Below, one piece after another: positions 51,081-60,503 of a stretch of 64,000 nt of DNA. Location: the NCBI GenBank assembly GCA_964639245.1, contig CAZXCU010000014.1, forward strand, positions 1 to 64,000, given 5' to 3'. The stretch is from SB15 sp964639245 (GTDB taxonomy: Bacteria > Chloroflexota > Anaerolineae > Aggregatilineales > J027). A program made the position numbers and the translations under genes. The notes under the pieces were generated by a model. That model saw only the letters and a program-made list of their open reading frames with translations, had not been told where the DNA came from and ran no database searches. Position 1 is the first letter of the stretch. The number at the start of each line of letters is the position of its first letter.

Positions 51081-51096
51081 GGACGCGATATATCGC
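51081..51096. repeat. Truncated copy of the GGACG dispersed palindrome
   Basis: GGACGCGATATATCGC matches the left and centre of the element at 5574-5593 and 41714-41733, but the right end (GTCC) is missing and replaced by CAGT. Confidence 0.5.
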
Positions 51097-51221
51097 CAGT
51101 TAATCAACTAGAGGGGAATCGGGGATGTCAGGTCGAAGAGCGGGGCAAGATCATGTTCGCTTAAGAATGTGTTTGGGGAGATTTGACCCGCTCCCACTCT
51201 ACAGTTTACCCAACAAACAAC

Positions 51222-51227
51222 TATAAT
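51222..51227 (+). promoter_or_regulatory. -10 box upstream of the NarX/DegS-type kinase gene
   Basis: A consensus TATAAT 30 bases before ATG 51258. The -35 region (about CTACAG, 17 bases upstream) is a poor match. Confidence 0.35.
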
Positions 51228-51257
51228 TCCTGCTCAACTATTTCAGGTGTGAAATTT

Positions 51258-52316
51258 ATGAAACGGTATCAACTGATTACACAGGCGTTGCTTGTTACAG
51301 CAGGCGGGTTAATTTTGCTGAGTTTGATGCTGGACATTATCACAATGATGATTTCCAGCGATACCCTACCTCAGCACAATGCGCTTTTTATATTACATAT
51401 TTTTATCATGATTTTGCTCCTCCTGTTTGCGGTCTTTTTACGACGCTGGATGCTCCCGCATCTGTTGCTACCGATTGATCGCATTCACGAATGGGCAAAC
51501 AATGTCGACACAGGCAATTTTGCATATACCCTCCAGGCGGTGGGCAGCCGTGAAATTGATGAATTGGTTGAAGTGTTAAACCGTTTAGCCCAAGACATTG
51601 CCCGCCGTGAAGTTGAATTGCGTACTATGAATGCGGCCTTGAACGCTCGCAGCCAAGAATTGACCCAGCTTTCGCGCCAGACCATCGCGGTTGAGGAGGA
51701 GGAACGCCGTCGGGTCTCCCGTGAACTGCACGATGGGTTGAGTCAGGTGATGGGTGCGGCCAAAATGACTCTTGATGTAGCCGCCAAAATTACCGATGTA
51801 CAAAAAAAAGATGAATTATTGCACGATGCAAGCAAAACTGTTGAACAAGCCATTGACGAACTTCATAATATTTCTCAAGGGTTGCGTCCCACTATTTTGG
51901 ATGATTTGGGCCTAAAAGAAGCGCTGGAGTGGTACACCCAGTATTTTGAGGAGCGCTACAAAACGGTGGTTGAATGTAATTTTGAGGACATCGGAACCTT
52001 CAGTTTGACCGCCGAACGGGAAATCACCGCTTACCGCTTTTTACAGGAAGCGCTGATGAATGTCTACAAACATGCGCGTGCCTCAAAAGTAAGTATTAAG
52101 CTGCGCCTGCAAGCGAATTTTGTGATGCTTTCTGTCGCTGATGATGGCATCGGTTTTGAGCGTTCACAACCGCTTGTGCGTCAAAATCGCTTGTCGTTGG
52201 GCTTAACCGGTTTGCAGGAACGCTTAGCACTGGTGGGTGGTGAATTAATTATTCACAGCCAAACGAACAAAGGCACAACGCTTATAGCACTGCTTCCGAC
52301 ATCTGAGGCAAAATAA
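51258..52316 (+). CDS. Sensor histidine kinase, NarX/DegS type (HisKA_3)
   Basis: A 352-residue kinase from ATG 51258 (AGGTG upstream). Two membrane segments (about 9-30 and 43-61) enclose a very short extracytoplasmic loop, then a HAMP-like linker (61-115) and coiled coil. The HisKA_3 box RRVSRELHDGLSQVMGAAK has the phospho-acceptor His158. The HATPase has FLQEALMNVYKHARAS (N box), VADDGIGF (G1) and LGLTGLQERLALVGGEL (G2). Such kinases pair with NarL/LuxR regulators. None is adjacent, but one ends the signalling operon at 62277-62945. The 3' end overlaps the convergent kinase by 35 bases. Confidence 0.92.
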   Translation: MKRYQLITQALLVTAGGLILLSLMLDIITMMISSDTLPQHNALFILHIFIMILLLLFAVFLRRWMLPHLLLPIDRIHEWANNVDTGNFAYTLQAVGSREIDELVEVLNRLAQDIARREVELRTMNAALNARSQELTQLSRQTIAVEEEERRRVSRELHDGLSQVMGAAKMTLDVAAKITDVQKKDELLHDASKTVEQAIDELHNISQGLRPTILDDLGLKEALEWYTQYFEERYKTVVECNFEDIGTFSLTAEREITAYRFLQEALMNVYKHARASKVSIKLRLQANFVMLSVADDGIGFERSQPLVRQNRLSLGLTGLQERLALVGGELIIHSQTNKGTTLIALLPTSEAK

Positions 52317-53337
52317 ACCAGAAGGTTGTTCCCACCCCTAGCGTGCTTGTAACCCCGATGTGGCCTTGCTGTGCCTGAATGAGTCGTTTGCAGATCGCTA
52401 ACCCCAAACCTGTTCCGCCAAATTCGCGGGTATTGCTGTCATCCACCTGCTTAAAATCATCAAAAACGGTATCGTGCATATTCTCTGGAATCCCGATTCC
52501 GGTATCCACAACTGCGGCTGCCACCCACTGCCCGTTAGGAATTTGCCCCTTGCTCGGTGGCAGTTCGCCTTGAATCGCCTGTTGATTTTCCACCACCAAG
52601 GGCCAAATTTTTAGTTGGATGCTGCCCTCGTTAGTAAATTTCACCGCATTAGACAGGAGATTCAGTAAAATTTGCTGAATCCGGTTGGGGTCGCCTTTGG
52701 CGGCAGGCAAAGCAGACGGGACAAGCAGACTATAGCGGACTTCCGGCTTTTTGGTCAACATGGGTTCGATGAGGTTGCTAGTCGTTTCGGCAACTTCACG
52801 TAAATTTACTTCTATTTCGCTAATAACCAGTTCACCTGCCTCGATTTTGGCTAAATCCAGCACATCACTAATCAGATGCAGCAGCGCTTCGGCACTTTCC
52901 CGCGAACGACTGAGGCGACTGCGCTGTTTGTCATTCAATTCGCCATACGTCCCACGCAGGAGTAAGTCATGATACATAATCATCGAATTAAGCGGTGTGC
53001 GAAATTCGTGACTCATGTTGGCTAAAAATTGACTTTTGGCTTTGTTGGCGGCGTTGGCCCGTTCGCTGGCTTGGTAAAGCGCTTCGGCAATGGCTTCCAT
53101 ACGTTTGTTAGCCGCTTGGATCGCTTCGGTACGTTCCGCGACATGCTGCTCCAAAATTTGATTTAAATCCATGATGTCATGAGTACGGGTTGACAGTGTT
53201 TTTGCCATTTCGTTAAAGGCGTGAGCAACCGCTACCATTTCTGCATCCCCACCGGGGGACAGACGGTACTCATAATTTCCATAGGTAATTTGTCGCAAAC
53301 CTTCAGCAAGCGCAAGCAAAATAGAATCAGAGGACAT
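52282..53337 (-). CDS. Histidine kinase (HisKA-HATPase) without sensor domain
   Basis: A 351-residue soluble-looking kinase. The N-terminus (1-65) resembles a HAMP domain, including VAVAHAFNEMAKTLSTRT, but no membrane segment precedes it. A coiled coil (60-105) leads to the H box FLANMSHEFRTPLNSM with His110. The ATPase shows the N box ILLNLLSNAVKFTN, G1 DTGIGIPE, F box VFDDFKQVD and G2 GGTGLGLAICKRL. It is a hybrid-type core without receiver. It is divergent from the GAF-ATPase-TPR operon, with a 164-base spacer between them, and is a candidate phosphodonor for the orphan receivers there. Confidence 0.92.
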   Translation of the reverse strand: MSSDSILLALAEGLRQITYGNYEYRLSPGGDAEMVAVAHAFNEMAKTLSTRTHDIMDLNQILEQHVAERTEAIQAANKRMEAIAEALYQASERANAANKAKSQFLANMSHEFRTPLNSMIMYHDLLLRGTYGELNDKQRSRLSRSRESAEALLHLISDVLDLAKIEAGELVISEIEVNLREVAETTSNLIEPMLTKKPEVRYSLLVPSALPAAKGDPNRIQQILLNLLSNAVKFTNEGSIQLKIWPLVVENQQAIQGELPPSKGQIPNGQWVAAAVVDTGIGIPENMHDTVFDDFKQVDDSNTREFGGTGLGLAICKRLIQAQQGHIGVTSTLGVGTTFWFILPQMSEAVL

Positions 53338-53501
53338 CTTTTTTCACCCTGATTTATGAATTTTTCTTTATAGAGTAGGATGTTTCTAGGGAAATGTCCA
53401 TGCAATTAGTACATAGCCCTCAAAATCTACGCTTTTGAGCGTATATCATTCGGGGGAGGGGGTTAATAAGATAAGGTCAGAAAGAACCCGGAAACAACCG
53501 C

Positions 53502-56303
53502 ATGAAATTTTTATACAGCCAGTCTTTTCTAAACCATGTCCTCCGCCTGATGTCTCAGCGTGAACTCCGCCCGCTTTTGGAGGCTACGCTTCAGGCAATT
53601 TACGACGAATTGCAAGTGTCGCAGGCGAGTGTAATTCTGGTCAGCGCCCAACAAGTTCTCGAAACTGCGGGCAGCCATTTTTCCGATACTGAATATGACA
53701 CGCTCAAAGAGGGCATTGAGGGATGGGTGCTGCGCGAAAAACAACCCACCCTAACTCAAGATTTGGTCAATGATGTGCGCACCTCTGGCAAAGCGATGGC
53801 AGCACTGGCACGCTACCCCAAACCAGCAACCATTGCGCTAGCACCCTGTGGTGATTTTGGGGTTGTGACTGCGGTTGGCGATGCCCTTAGCCCGGTTAAT
53901 TTGCATCTGCTGGCAGGCCTTGGGCAAACGCTCGCTGCCGCGCTTAAAAATCTGGGTTGGCAAACTAGCCAGCTAGCCAAAGTGCATAAAAATATCCTTG
54001 CTGAAGCGGTTTTACCCGCAAATACGGCGGATCTCCAAGCGCTGGCTTTGCGTGCTTTCCAGCAAATTGAGCAAAACAACCTGCCCATGAGCATCGCGGT
54101 GAGCGCTCCGGCGGGCATGGGAAAATCGGCATTCGCCACCTGGTTGGCGACCCAGGCCAAACGCCATAACTTCATACCAACCACCACCAGCGCGACAACT
54201 TACGACTCACCTTATGCGATCTGGCGACATTTAATAGTAGCGCTGTACCCTGTTTTGGAAAAAATGCCGTTGGAAGAAGAAGCCTTCCGCCGCTTTTTGA
54301 GCGAGAAAAAAGTATCATGGGAACGACGTAGCGGCCTGTTGATGGAACTGCTCTATCCGGGGCAAGCCCAGAATAACCAACTTGATTCTTATTCGATTGA
54401 GCAAAAACAAGCAGCGCTGACTGCGCTTGTAATCGATTTACTCGTCGAGTTTCCGTCTCCCTTGCTGGTTATTATTGAAAATGCCCAACACATGGAGGAG
54501 GCTTCACGGTTTGTTCTCACCCAATTGGTACAACATCTTGCGTATCAAAATACCAAGTTATTCCTGTGTATTTTGACTCAAGAGAGGGACACACTACCAG
54601 ATGTGCTGACCGCGCATTCGCTGAATCCCTTGTCGTTAGAAGGAGTTGCCGCGCTGCGTCAGCAACTTATCGGAGAAGCGACCCCTGAAGTGGATGCCTT
54701 TTTGCTGGAGAAATCACAGGGTGTCCCTCAACATGTGCAATTTTTGCTGGCGGCCCTTGTTGAGAAAAATATGGACATAGCTGCCACCGAAAAAACAGAC
54801 ATGTCATCTCTCGTACCTCTGTTGCTCCAGACCTTGAACGAATCGCAAAAATTGGCAGCGCTAAGCGATGCAGAATCAGATATTCCCGCGCTGCAAAGCC
54901 CATGGGTATGTGGCCTTGTAGCAGAGCATTTCTCGCTTCAGGAACGCCAGCGTTTACACGGGCAAATCGCCCACGAATTAGAACAAACACAGCCTTCCGA
55001 ATCGGCAAAAATTGCCTATCACTATCAGCATTCCGCCAAGCCGCAGTATGCCCGTAGTTATCTTATTCAGGCAGCGCATATCGCCCATGCGTCTGGCGCA
55101 CATCGGGACGCGCTACGATACATCACCGATGCGCTGGAATTGCCCGGCGAACTCAACAGCATGGATCAATTTGTGCTGCTGACCGAGCAGGCCGACCTGT
55201 TTGCCTCGCTAAACGATTATGAAAAACAAGCGGTTGCGCTGCAAAAGTTATCCGAAATTGCCCGTGAGATGAATGATGCGTGGCTGTATGCAGATAGCGG
55301 TTGGCGCTGGCTTAATTACTACCGCCACACCCATCAGACCACCGAAGGCATTGCAACATGGAAAATTTTTTATGAGCAGGCCGAAAAAGCCTACCATACC
55401 GTTGCCAAAGCCGAAATAAGCATTGCAACAGCGCTTCTGTATCAACAAACGGGTGATTATGAATCTTCCCAGCAGCACCTTGACCAAGCCGCCCAAGTTG
55501 CTACACAAACACGCAAAATGAGTCTGGGCGCTCGGATCTTGTTCACGTTGGGAACGGTTTTTGAAACTGCCGCCAGTTATGACATGGCGCAGGCTTGTTT
55601 GGAACAGGCTTACGAAATTTACCAGCAGGAAAATAACCAGGTTGGGTCAGCAACCTGTCTGATGCAGCTAGGTAAAATGTATCATAGCATCGGCTATTTC
55701 CGTTCTGCACCCGATTTGCTGACCAAAGCCCAGCAGTTTTGGTTGCTGATGGGCAATTACACCGAAGCCGTTGAAACTGGCTTGACGCTTGCTGAACTGC
55801 TTATTTCGATTAATCGTCCGGTAGCCGCCCTTGAAAATATCATGCAGCTTCAGCCAATTGTCACCCGCCTTGCTCATCAGGGTATACAGGGGCGCTGGTG
55901 GTTTGTGTATGGGCTGGCGTGTAGTGCCATTCATTCCTACGAGCAAGCGATTGGCTGTTATACACAAACATTGAGTGCCTACCCGGAAAATGCAGAACAG
56001 GCACACATCGAAACGTACATTCAATTGATGTATGCCCATATGAAAAACAATCAACCGGCTGAAGGTCAGCAGTGGGTCGAAAAAATCCAAACCTTGGACC
56101 CCACCCTGCAAAAATATGAATACAGCCCTCTCAGTTATCTGCACTATGCGCTGGTACGTATGGATCCGGCAATTGCTGCAACAGGCCAGCAGGTTGTTCA
56201 GCGTCAAGCCGAGCGTATTGCCGATGAAAAAGTTAAACGGGCGTACCTTGCCCGTCCAGACCGCCAACAATTGCTGGCGCTCACTGCCGAAAAGTTAGTC
56301 TAA
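53502..56303 (+). CDS. GAF-like + AAA/STAND ATPase + TPR signalling protein
   Basis: A 933-residue cytoplasmic protein. Residues 1-155 look like a GAF domain (LRPLLEATLQAIYDELQVSQASVILV). Residues 170-500 form a P-loop NTPase with Walker A APAGMGKSA (202-210) and Walker B PLLVIIENAQ (319-328), like the AAA_16 module of MalT and adenylate-cyclase-linked STAND ATPases. Residues 510-930 are TPR-like helical repeats (for example ALRYITDALEL, ALLYQQTGDYESSQQHLDQA, IGCYTQTLSAYPENA). There is no HTH or kinase output. It is the first gene of a seven-gene operon and could be a scaffold acting on the receivers. Confidence 0.82.
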   Translation: MKFLYSQSFLNHVLRLMSQRELRPLLEATLQAIYDELQVSQASVILVSAQQVLETAGSHFSDTEYDTLKEGIEGWVLREKQPTLTQDLVNDVRTSGKAMAALARYPKPATIALAPCGDFGVVTAVGDALSPVNLHLLAGLGQTLAAALKNLGWQTSQLAKVHKNILAEAVLPANTADLQALALRAFQQIEQNNLPMSIAVSAPAGMGKSAFATWLATQAKRHNFIPTTTSATTYDSPYAIWRHLIVALYPVLEKMPLEEEAFRRFLSEKKVSWERRSGLLMELLYPGQAQNNQLDSYSIEQKQAALTALVIDLLVEFPSPLLVIIENAQHMEEASRFVLTQLVQHLAYQNTKLFLCILTQERDTLPDVLTAHSLNPLSLEGVAALRQQLIGEATPEVDAFLLEKSQGVPQHVQFLLAALVEKNMDIAATEKTDMSSLVPLLLQTLNESQKLAALSDAESDIPALQSPWVCGLVAEHFSLQERQRLHGQIAHELEQTQPSESAKIAYHYQHSAKPQYARSYLIQAAHIAHASGAHRDALRYITDALELPGELNSMDQFVLLTEQADLFASLNDYEKQAVALQKLSEIAREMNDAWLYADSGWRWLNYYRHTHQTTEGIATWKIFYEQAEKAYHTVAKAEISIATALLYQQTGDYESSQQHLDQAAQVATQTRKMSLGARILFTLGTVFETAASYDMAQACLEQAYEIYQQENNQVGSATCLMQLGKMYHSIGYFRSAPDLLTKAQQFWLLMGNYTEAVETGLTLAELLISINRPVAALENIMQLQPIVTRLAHQGIQGRWWFVYGLACSAIHSYEQAIGCYTQTLSAYPENAEQAHIETYIQLMYAHMKNNQPAEGQQWVEKIQTLDPTLQKYEYSPLSYLHYALVRMDPAIAATGQQVVQRQAERIADEKVKRAYLARPDRQQLLALTAEKLV

Positions 56304-56321
56304 ATTCAGGAGAAAATCCCC

Positions 56322-56699
56322 ATGGCGCGTGTACTTTTGGTCGAAGACGATGAACGCACACGAGAAGCGATGTCCGACATGCTCTTGGCGGGCGGACACG
56401 AAGTGATTGAAGCCGAAAATGGCGAAGCGGGTTTGAAGCTCGCCAAAGAACAAAAACCGGAAGTTATTTTGCTGGATTTTTCGTTGCCCAAAATGCACGG
56501 ATGGGCGGTTGCCCGCGAAATTCGCAGCACGTCGGACATCCAAAATACGCCAATTGTGGCGCTGACCGCGCATGTGATGGTGGCAACCAAAGAAACCGCG
56601 ATGGAAGTGGGTTGCGATGCTTACCTCACCAAACCCATCAAAATTGACTCGTTTGAACCTTGGTTTGCCAGTTTTCTTGCGGAACGTGGCTTAAAATAA
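56322..56699 (+). CDS. Stand-alone response-regulator receiver protein
   Basis: A 125-residue CheY-like domain: acidic pocket VEDDE (8-11), phospho-acceptor Asp52 (LLDFSLPKMHG), Thr82 (VALTAHVM) and Lys104 (YLTKPIK). The sequence is closest to DivK/hybrid-kinase-type receivers. There is no output domain. It lies 18 bases after the ATPase-TPR gene, with an AGGAGA Shine-Dalgarno. Confidence 0.92.
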   Translation: MARVLLVEDDERTREAMSDMLLAGGHEVIEAENGEAGLKLAKEQKPEVILLDFSLPKMHGWAVAREIRSTSDIQNTPIVALTAHVMVATKETAMEVGCDAYLTKPIKIDSFEPWFASFLAERGLK

Positions 56700-56718
56700 C
56701 ACATCAGGATAAACCTTC

Positions 56719-57918
56719 ATGGCAGTGATAACCGACCCGCGTATTGAGCAGGCGAAACAGCTTATCCAGCAAAAAAAACGCGATGCTGCGCGTGAACTGC
56801 TGGTGAGTTATCTCAAAACCAGCCCCAATGATACCGCCGCGCTGTATTTATATGCGTTTGTGGCACGTAACCCCGAAGAGGCCAAACGGGTGCTGCGAAA
56901 AGTGCTGGAAATCAACCCGATGAATTATCAAGCGCGGGCGGCACTCAATAAAATTGAAAACCGCAGTGTGGAGCAGCAGCCCGTTGCCCCACCCCCACCC
57001 ACCAGACCGGAGTGGAAATCACCAATTTCACCCCCGGCGATTTCGCGGGCATGGACGCTGTATGCGGGTGGGGCGGTAGCTCTGCTGATGATTTTAGCTG
57101 CGCTGGGCATGATGATTGCGAATGCTGCCAATGAAGAAGCGACTGCCGAAGACAGCGCTTCCGAATCGGTGGAAGAAATCGCGCTGGTGATGACAGAAGA
57201 AATTCAACCAACCGTTGATTTGTCCACACCGACAATTACTTTTACACCTTTCCCAGAAGATGAAGTGGCTGTGCTGGTTGCGACATGGACTCCGCGCCCT
57301 AGCGCGACTCTTGCGCCGACCCGTACACTTGCGCCGACCCTGACGCCTTTTCCGACTCGAACGCTTGTTCCGACTTTTACCCCAACGCAACCGCAGGTCG
57401 AAGCGGTGACAATTTCACTGGAATCCGCCTCTCGCTTATACACCGAATATACCGAATTGGCAGCACAAGCGGCATGGTCAGAAGATGCAGGCCAGTTGCA
57501 GGGGATTACCGACGCACTGACGGCGATGATTAGCAGCTTGGAGATTTCTGACTATGACGAGGCACCGGCGGATGTGATGGGCTTTTTTGAAGGCTTTTTA
57601 ACACTGCTGCGGCAGGAACGTGCATTTGTTGAAACACGAGTTTCCCAAGTGACCCTGCAAGCCCAAGCCAAAACCCTATCTGACGGCACAGAAAAACAAA
57701 ACGTTGAATCGGAACTGGTCACGGTAGAAGCGGACGTTGAAACACTTGCCAAAACCCGCTTGCGCCAGCAAGAAACGGTAGATTTATTGTTCTGGGATAT
57801 AATTAGCAGTGCGACAGCGACTGCCACCTTTAGAGAGCAGGTCGAATCTCTCAAAACACCGTCGGCGACTCCGGTGGTGCTGCCGACCTCTGAGCCGATT
57901 GAAGAACAGGGGGAATAA
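56719..57918 (+). CDS. TPR and single-pass membrane protein with Thr/Pro-rich extracytoplasmic linker
   Basis: A 399-residue protein. Residues 1-85 carry TPR-like helices (AKQLIQQKKRDAARELLVSYLKTSPND), followed by a Pro-rich spacer, one membrane segment (about 110-134, TLYAGGAVALLMILAALGMMI), a Thr/Pro-rich stretch (about 165-230 with repeated TPRPS/APTRTL units) and a helical C-terminal domain (230-370) of unknown type. The topology puts TPRs inside and the rest outside, so it may connect the cytoplasmic signalling proteins to the envelope. It is 19 bases after the receiver gene. Confidence 0.8.
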   Translation: MAVITDPRIEQAKQLIQQKKRDAARELLVSYLKTSPNDTAALYLYAFVARNPEEAKRVLRKVLEINPMNYQARAALNKIENRSVEQQPVAPPPPTRPEWKSPISPPAISRAWTLYAGGAVALLMILAALGMMIANAANEEATAEDSASESVEEIALVMTEEIQPTVDLSTPTITFTPFPEDEVAVLVATWTPRPSATLAPTRTLAPTLTPFPTRTLVPTFTPTQPQVEAVTISLESASRLYTEYTELAAQAAWSEDAGQLQGITDALTAMISSLEISDYDEAPADVMGFFEGFLTLLRQERAFVETRVSQVTLQAQAKTLSDGTEKQNVESELVTVEADVETLAKTRLRQQETVDLLFWDIISSATATATFREQVESLKTPSATPVVLPTSEPIEEQGE

Positions 57919-57921
57919 AAC

Positions 57922-58344
57922 ATGCACTATTTGATTGTCGAAGATGATGCCGCCATTCGTAACATCCTCAAGGACATTTTTGAAATTCTGGAGGCCAACG
58001 GGGTGTTCACCTTCTTTGAGAATGGACACCAAGCATGGGACTGGCTGAATAAAATTGAAGCCAACGAAATCACCGCTGTGCCGGACATCGCCTTTTTAGA
58101 TTTACGAATGCCCGGCCCCCAGGGGTATGAAATTGCTGAAAGAATCCGTAAAATTCCAACTGTTAGTAACATGGGTATCATCCTCATGACTGCTTACGAA
58201 CTTTCGGAACACGAATATAAAGATATCATGGAACGCTCGAAGGCAGATAGTTACATCACCAAACCGCTGCCCGGTGTCAAAGGCTTGAATCGAATGGTTG
58301 AAGAAATTATGACTCTGCGGCGTTCCTCTGCGGAACAGAAATGA
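57922..58344 (+). CDS. Response-regulator receiver protein
   Basis: A 140-residue receiver: VEDDA (6-10), Asp60 (IAFLDLRMPG), Thr89 (ILMTAYE) and Lys113 (YITKPL). It extends by about 20 residues beyond the core without a recognisable output. Its stop overlaps the start of the adjacent kinase (ATGA), making it that kinase's most likely partner. Confidence 0.92.
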   Translation: MHYLIVEDDAAIRNILKDIFEILEANGVFTFFENGHQAWDWLNKIEANEITAVPDIAFLDLRMPGPQGYEIAERIRKIPTVSNMGIILMTAYELSEHEYKDIMERSKADSYITKPLPGVKGLNRMVEEIMTLRRSSAEQK

Positions 58345-60497
58345 TTCGACGCAATCGCCAGACGGTTTCTCCTCCGACTGTCCCCTCTGCTTGGAATACT
58401 ACATGGCGACAGCGTTTATTTGGTGTTCAAAATCGCATTATTTTTCCTTATCTGACCATCACGGTACTCGTGGCTGCCATCGGCACCTATATTGTGACCC
58501 GTCTGGTGGCGGGGTCGCTGCAAGAACGCCTTTCCAATCAACTGTTGGAAAGTGGGCGGGTGGCTTCGGATGGGGTGGTGCGGCAAGAAGAAAACCATTT
58601 AGAAGCGCTGCGCTTGATGGCCTTTGCGAGTGGTGCAGATACGGCGATTGAAAATGGCGATGAAGATTTTTTGCGGCTTTTACTTGATACGATTGGGAAC
58701 AATGCCGGCATCCCGGATGCGACGATTTTAGATTCGCGGGGCAATATCCTTATTCGAAGAGGCACAACCACCCCCTATAACCGTATGATGGGTGTCCTGG
58801 CGGTGTTGGGGAGGCAAAGCGACTCGCGGGGGGATAAATTTAGTGGTATCACCCAGGGGGCGGATCCGCCGATTTTTTACGTCGCGGGGCCAGTCGTTGC
58901 CGCCAACGACTCCGCTATTTTACGCGGGGTCATTGTTGTAGGAACCCCCCTAACGGAGGTGCTGGTCGACCTGAAGCGAGAATCACTGGCCGACATCATT
59001 ATCTACGATTTAGAAGGGCGAGTCATTGACTCGACTTTTATTGTGGTGGATGAGGGACAATTTGCCCTAACCCCTGACCGCACCCTTGCCCATTTAGAAG
59101 CGTTAAAAAACGACGAAACCCGCACCATTGAGCTTGAAGTCAATCAGCGTGCCTATCAAGGAATTTATGTACCCTTTGTGCTGCGCGGTCAAATAGTAGG
59201 GTTGATGGCAGTTTTTCTACCGAGTGAATATGTGGTGCTGGAAGGTGGCACAAGCGCCCGTGTTTTTTCAGCCTTGTTCGGTGCCGCTGCCTTTTTAATT
59301 ATTTTTTCTGGCTTGGTTGTTGCTCGTACCATTGTTCGTCCCGTGCAAAAATTGGTCAGCTTGGCGCAGGATGTCACACGCGGCGATTTGACCCGTCGCA
59401 GTCGCTTACAAACCCGCGATGAAATCGGCTTTTTGGGCTTCACCTTTGACATCATGACTTCGCGCTTGGAGCAGCGCACGCGCCAATTGGAAGCCGAAGC
59501 TGCCCGCCTGAACAGCATTTTATCCCATTCACAAACAGGCATGGTCATGGTCAATCCAAAGGGCAAATTGGCCTTCATGAATGAGTCCGCCCGCCAATTT
59601 TTTGATATTCACCACAATTCCAAAACGGAAGTCATGGCGATGATTCATGGTCTGATGGAGCTTTCTGCCCGCGATAAAATCGAAATTAACGATTATATTT
59701 TGTCTACTGTAACCACCCGTGTCACCAGCTCTCAAAACGGGGATTTTCTAGGAACGCTCATTGCCATGAATGACATCACGCAGGAGGAAATGAGCAAGCA
59801 ACTCAAAGACCGTTTTATTACGCAGGTGTCGCACGAACTCCGGACTCCCCTCACCGCTATTACCGGGTATGGCGATTTAATTGAAACCATGGTTGAGATG
59901 GGCAAAACACCGCGTCAAGACCATATTCAAGGGATTCTCTCACAAGCACGCCTGCTGGATAAAATGATTGCTGAATTGTTGAGCATCAGCCAGATGAGCG
60001 CAGGAACATTTTCTGTGCGTCGTCACACAATCGATTTGCGGGATGTGCTGCTAACCGCGCTTCAAAACGAATTACCGAATATCGAAGCGGCGGGATTAAC
60101 CCTTGAAAAATATTTTCATTCCGAACCGTGTCTTATTCAAGGCGACCCGCAGCGCCTTTTGTGGGGATTTCATCACATTTTAGACAACGCCACCAAATAT
60201 ACCCTGCCGGGTGGTAAAATTACATGTGAACTTTCACCGATTCTCAACGGCAATTATCATGTTGTGATTTCGGATACAGGGGTAGGGATTCGTCCGGTTG
60301 ACCAGCGCTACGTCTTTGAAGCGTATTTCCGCCGCGAGGCAGAAGCACCGACGGGCGAAGTGATTGACCCACGAGGGATGGGCTTGGGATTGTATATTGT
60401 GCAAAATGTTATCAAAGCCCATCGTGGCACGGTCACCTTAGAAAGCACTTGGGGTAAAGGCACAACCATTATCATGACCTTTCCGGCGGAAAAGTGA
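58341..60497 (+). CDS. Membrane sensor histidine kinase (Cache-like sensor, HAMP, PAS, HisKA, HATPase)
   Basis: A 718-residue kinase. Membrane segments lie at about 34-56 and 307-328, with a 250-residue extracytoplasmic sensor between them that has Cache-like character (DATILDSRGNILIRRG, IYDLEGRVIDSTF). Then HAMP (329-382, RPVQKLVSLAQDVTRGDLTRRS), PAS (about 386-480, ILSHSQTGMVMVNPKGKLAFMNESA), HisKA with His498 (QVSHELRTPLTAI) and HATPase (HHILDNATKYT, SDTGVGI, GMGLGLYIV). It overlaps the receiver gene by 4 bases. The F box reads YVFEAYFRRE. Confidence 0.94.
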   Translation: MIRRNRQTVSPPTVPSAWNTTWRQRLFGVQNRIIFPYLTITVLVAAIGTYIVTRLVAGSLQERLSNQLLESGRVASDGVVRQEENHLEALRLMAFASGADTAIENGDEDFLRLLLDTIGNNAGIPDATILDSRGNILIRRGTTTPYNRMMGVLAVLGRQSDSRGDKFSGITQGADPPIFYVAGPVVAANDSAILRGVIVVGTPLTEVLVDLKRESLADIIIYDLEGRVIDSTFIVVDEGQFALTPDRTLAHLEALKNDETRTIELEVNQRAYQGIYVPFVLRGQIVGLMAVFLPSEYVVLEGGTSARVFSALFGAAAFLIIFSGLVVARTIVRPVQKLVSLAQDVTRGDLTRRSRLQTRDEIGFLGFTFDIMTSRLEQRTRQLEAEAARLNSILSHSQTGMVMVNPKGKLAFMNESARQFFDIHHNSKTEVMAMIHGLMELSARDKIEINDYILSTVTTRVTSSQNGDFLGTLIAMNDITQEEMSKQLKDRFITQVSHELRTPLTAITGYGDLIETMVEMGKTPRQDHIQGILSQARLLDKMIAELLSISQMSAGTFSVRRHTIDLRDVLLTALQNELPNIEAAGLTLEKYFHSEPCLIQGDPQRLLWGFHHILDNATKYTLPGGKITCELSPILNGNYHVVISDTGVGIRPVDQRYVFEAYFRREAEAPTGEVIDPRGMGLGLYIVQNVIKAHRGTVTLESTWGKGTTIIMTFPAEK

Positions 60498-60503
60498 GGC
60501 GGG

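Larger units (their letters stand above)
50820..51257. other. Repeat-dense intergenic region of 438 bases
   Basis: No gene with coding character is seen. It holds three repeat-like elements (50838-50877, 50939-51004 and 51081-51096, listed separately) and a TATAAT box at 51222-51227 before the histidine kinase gene. Confidence 0.6.
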
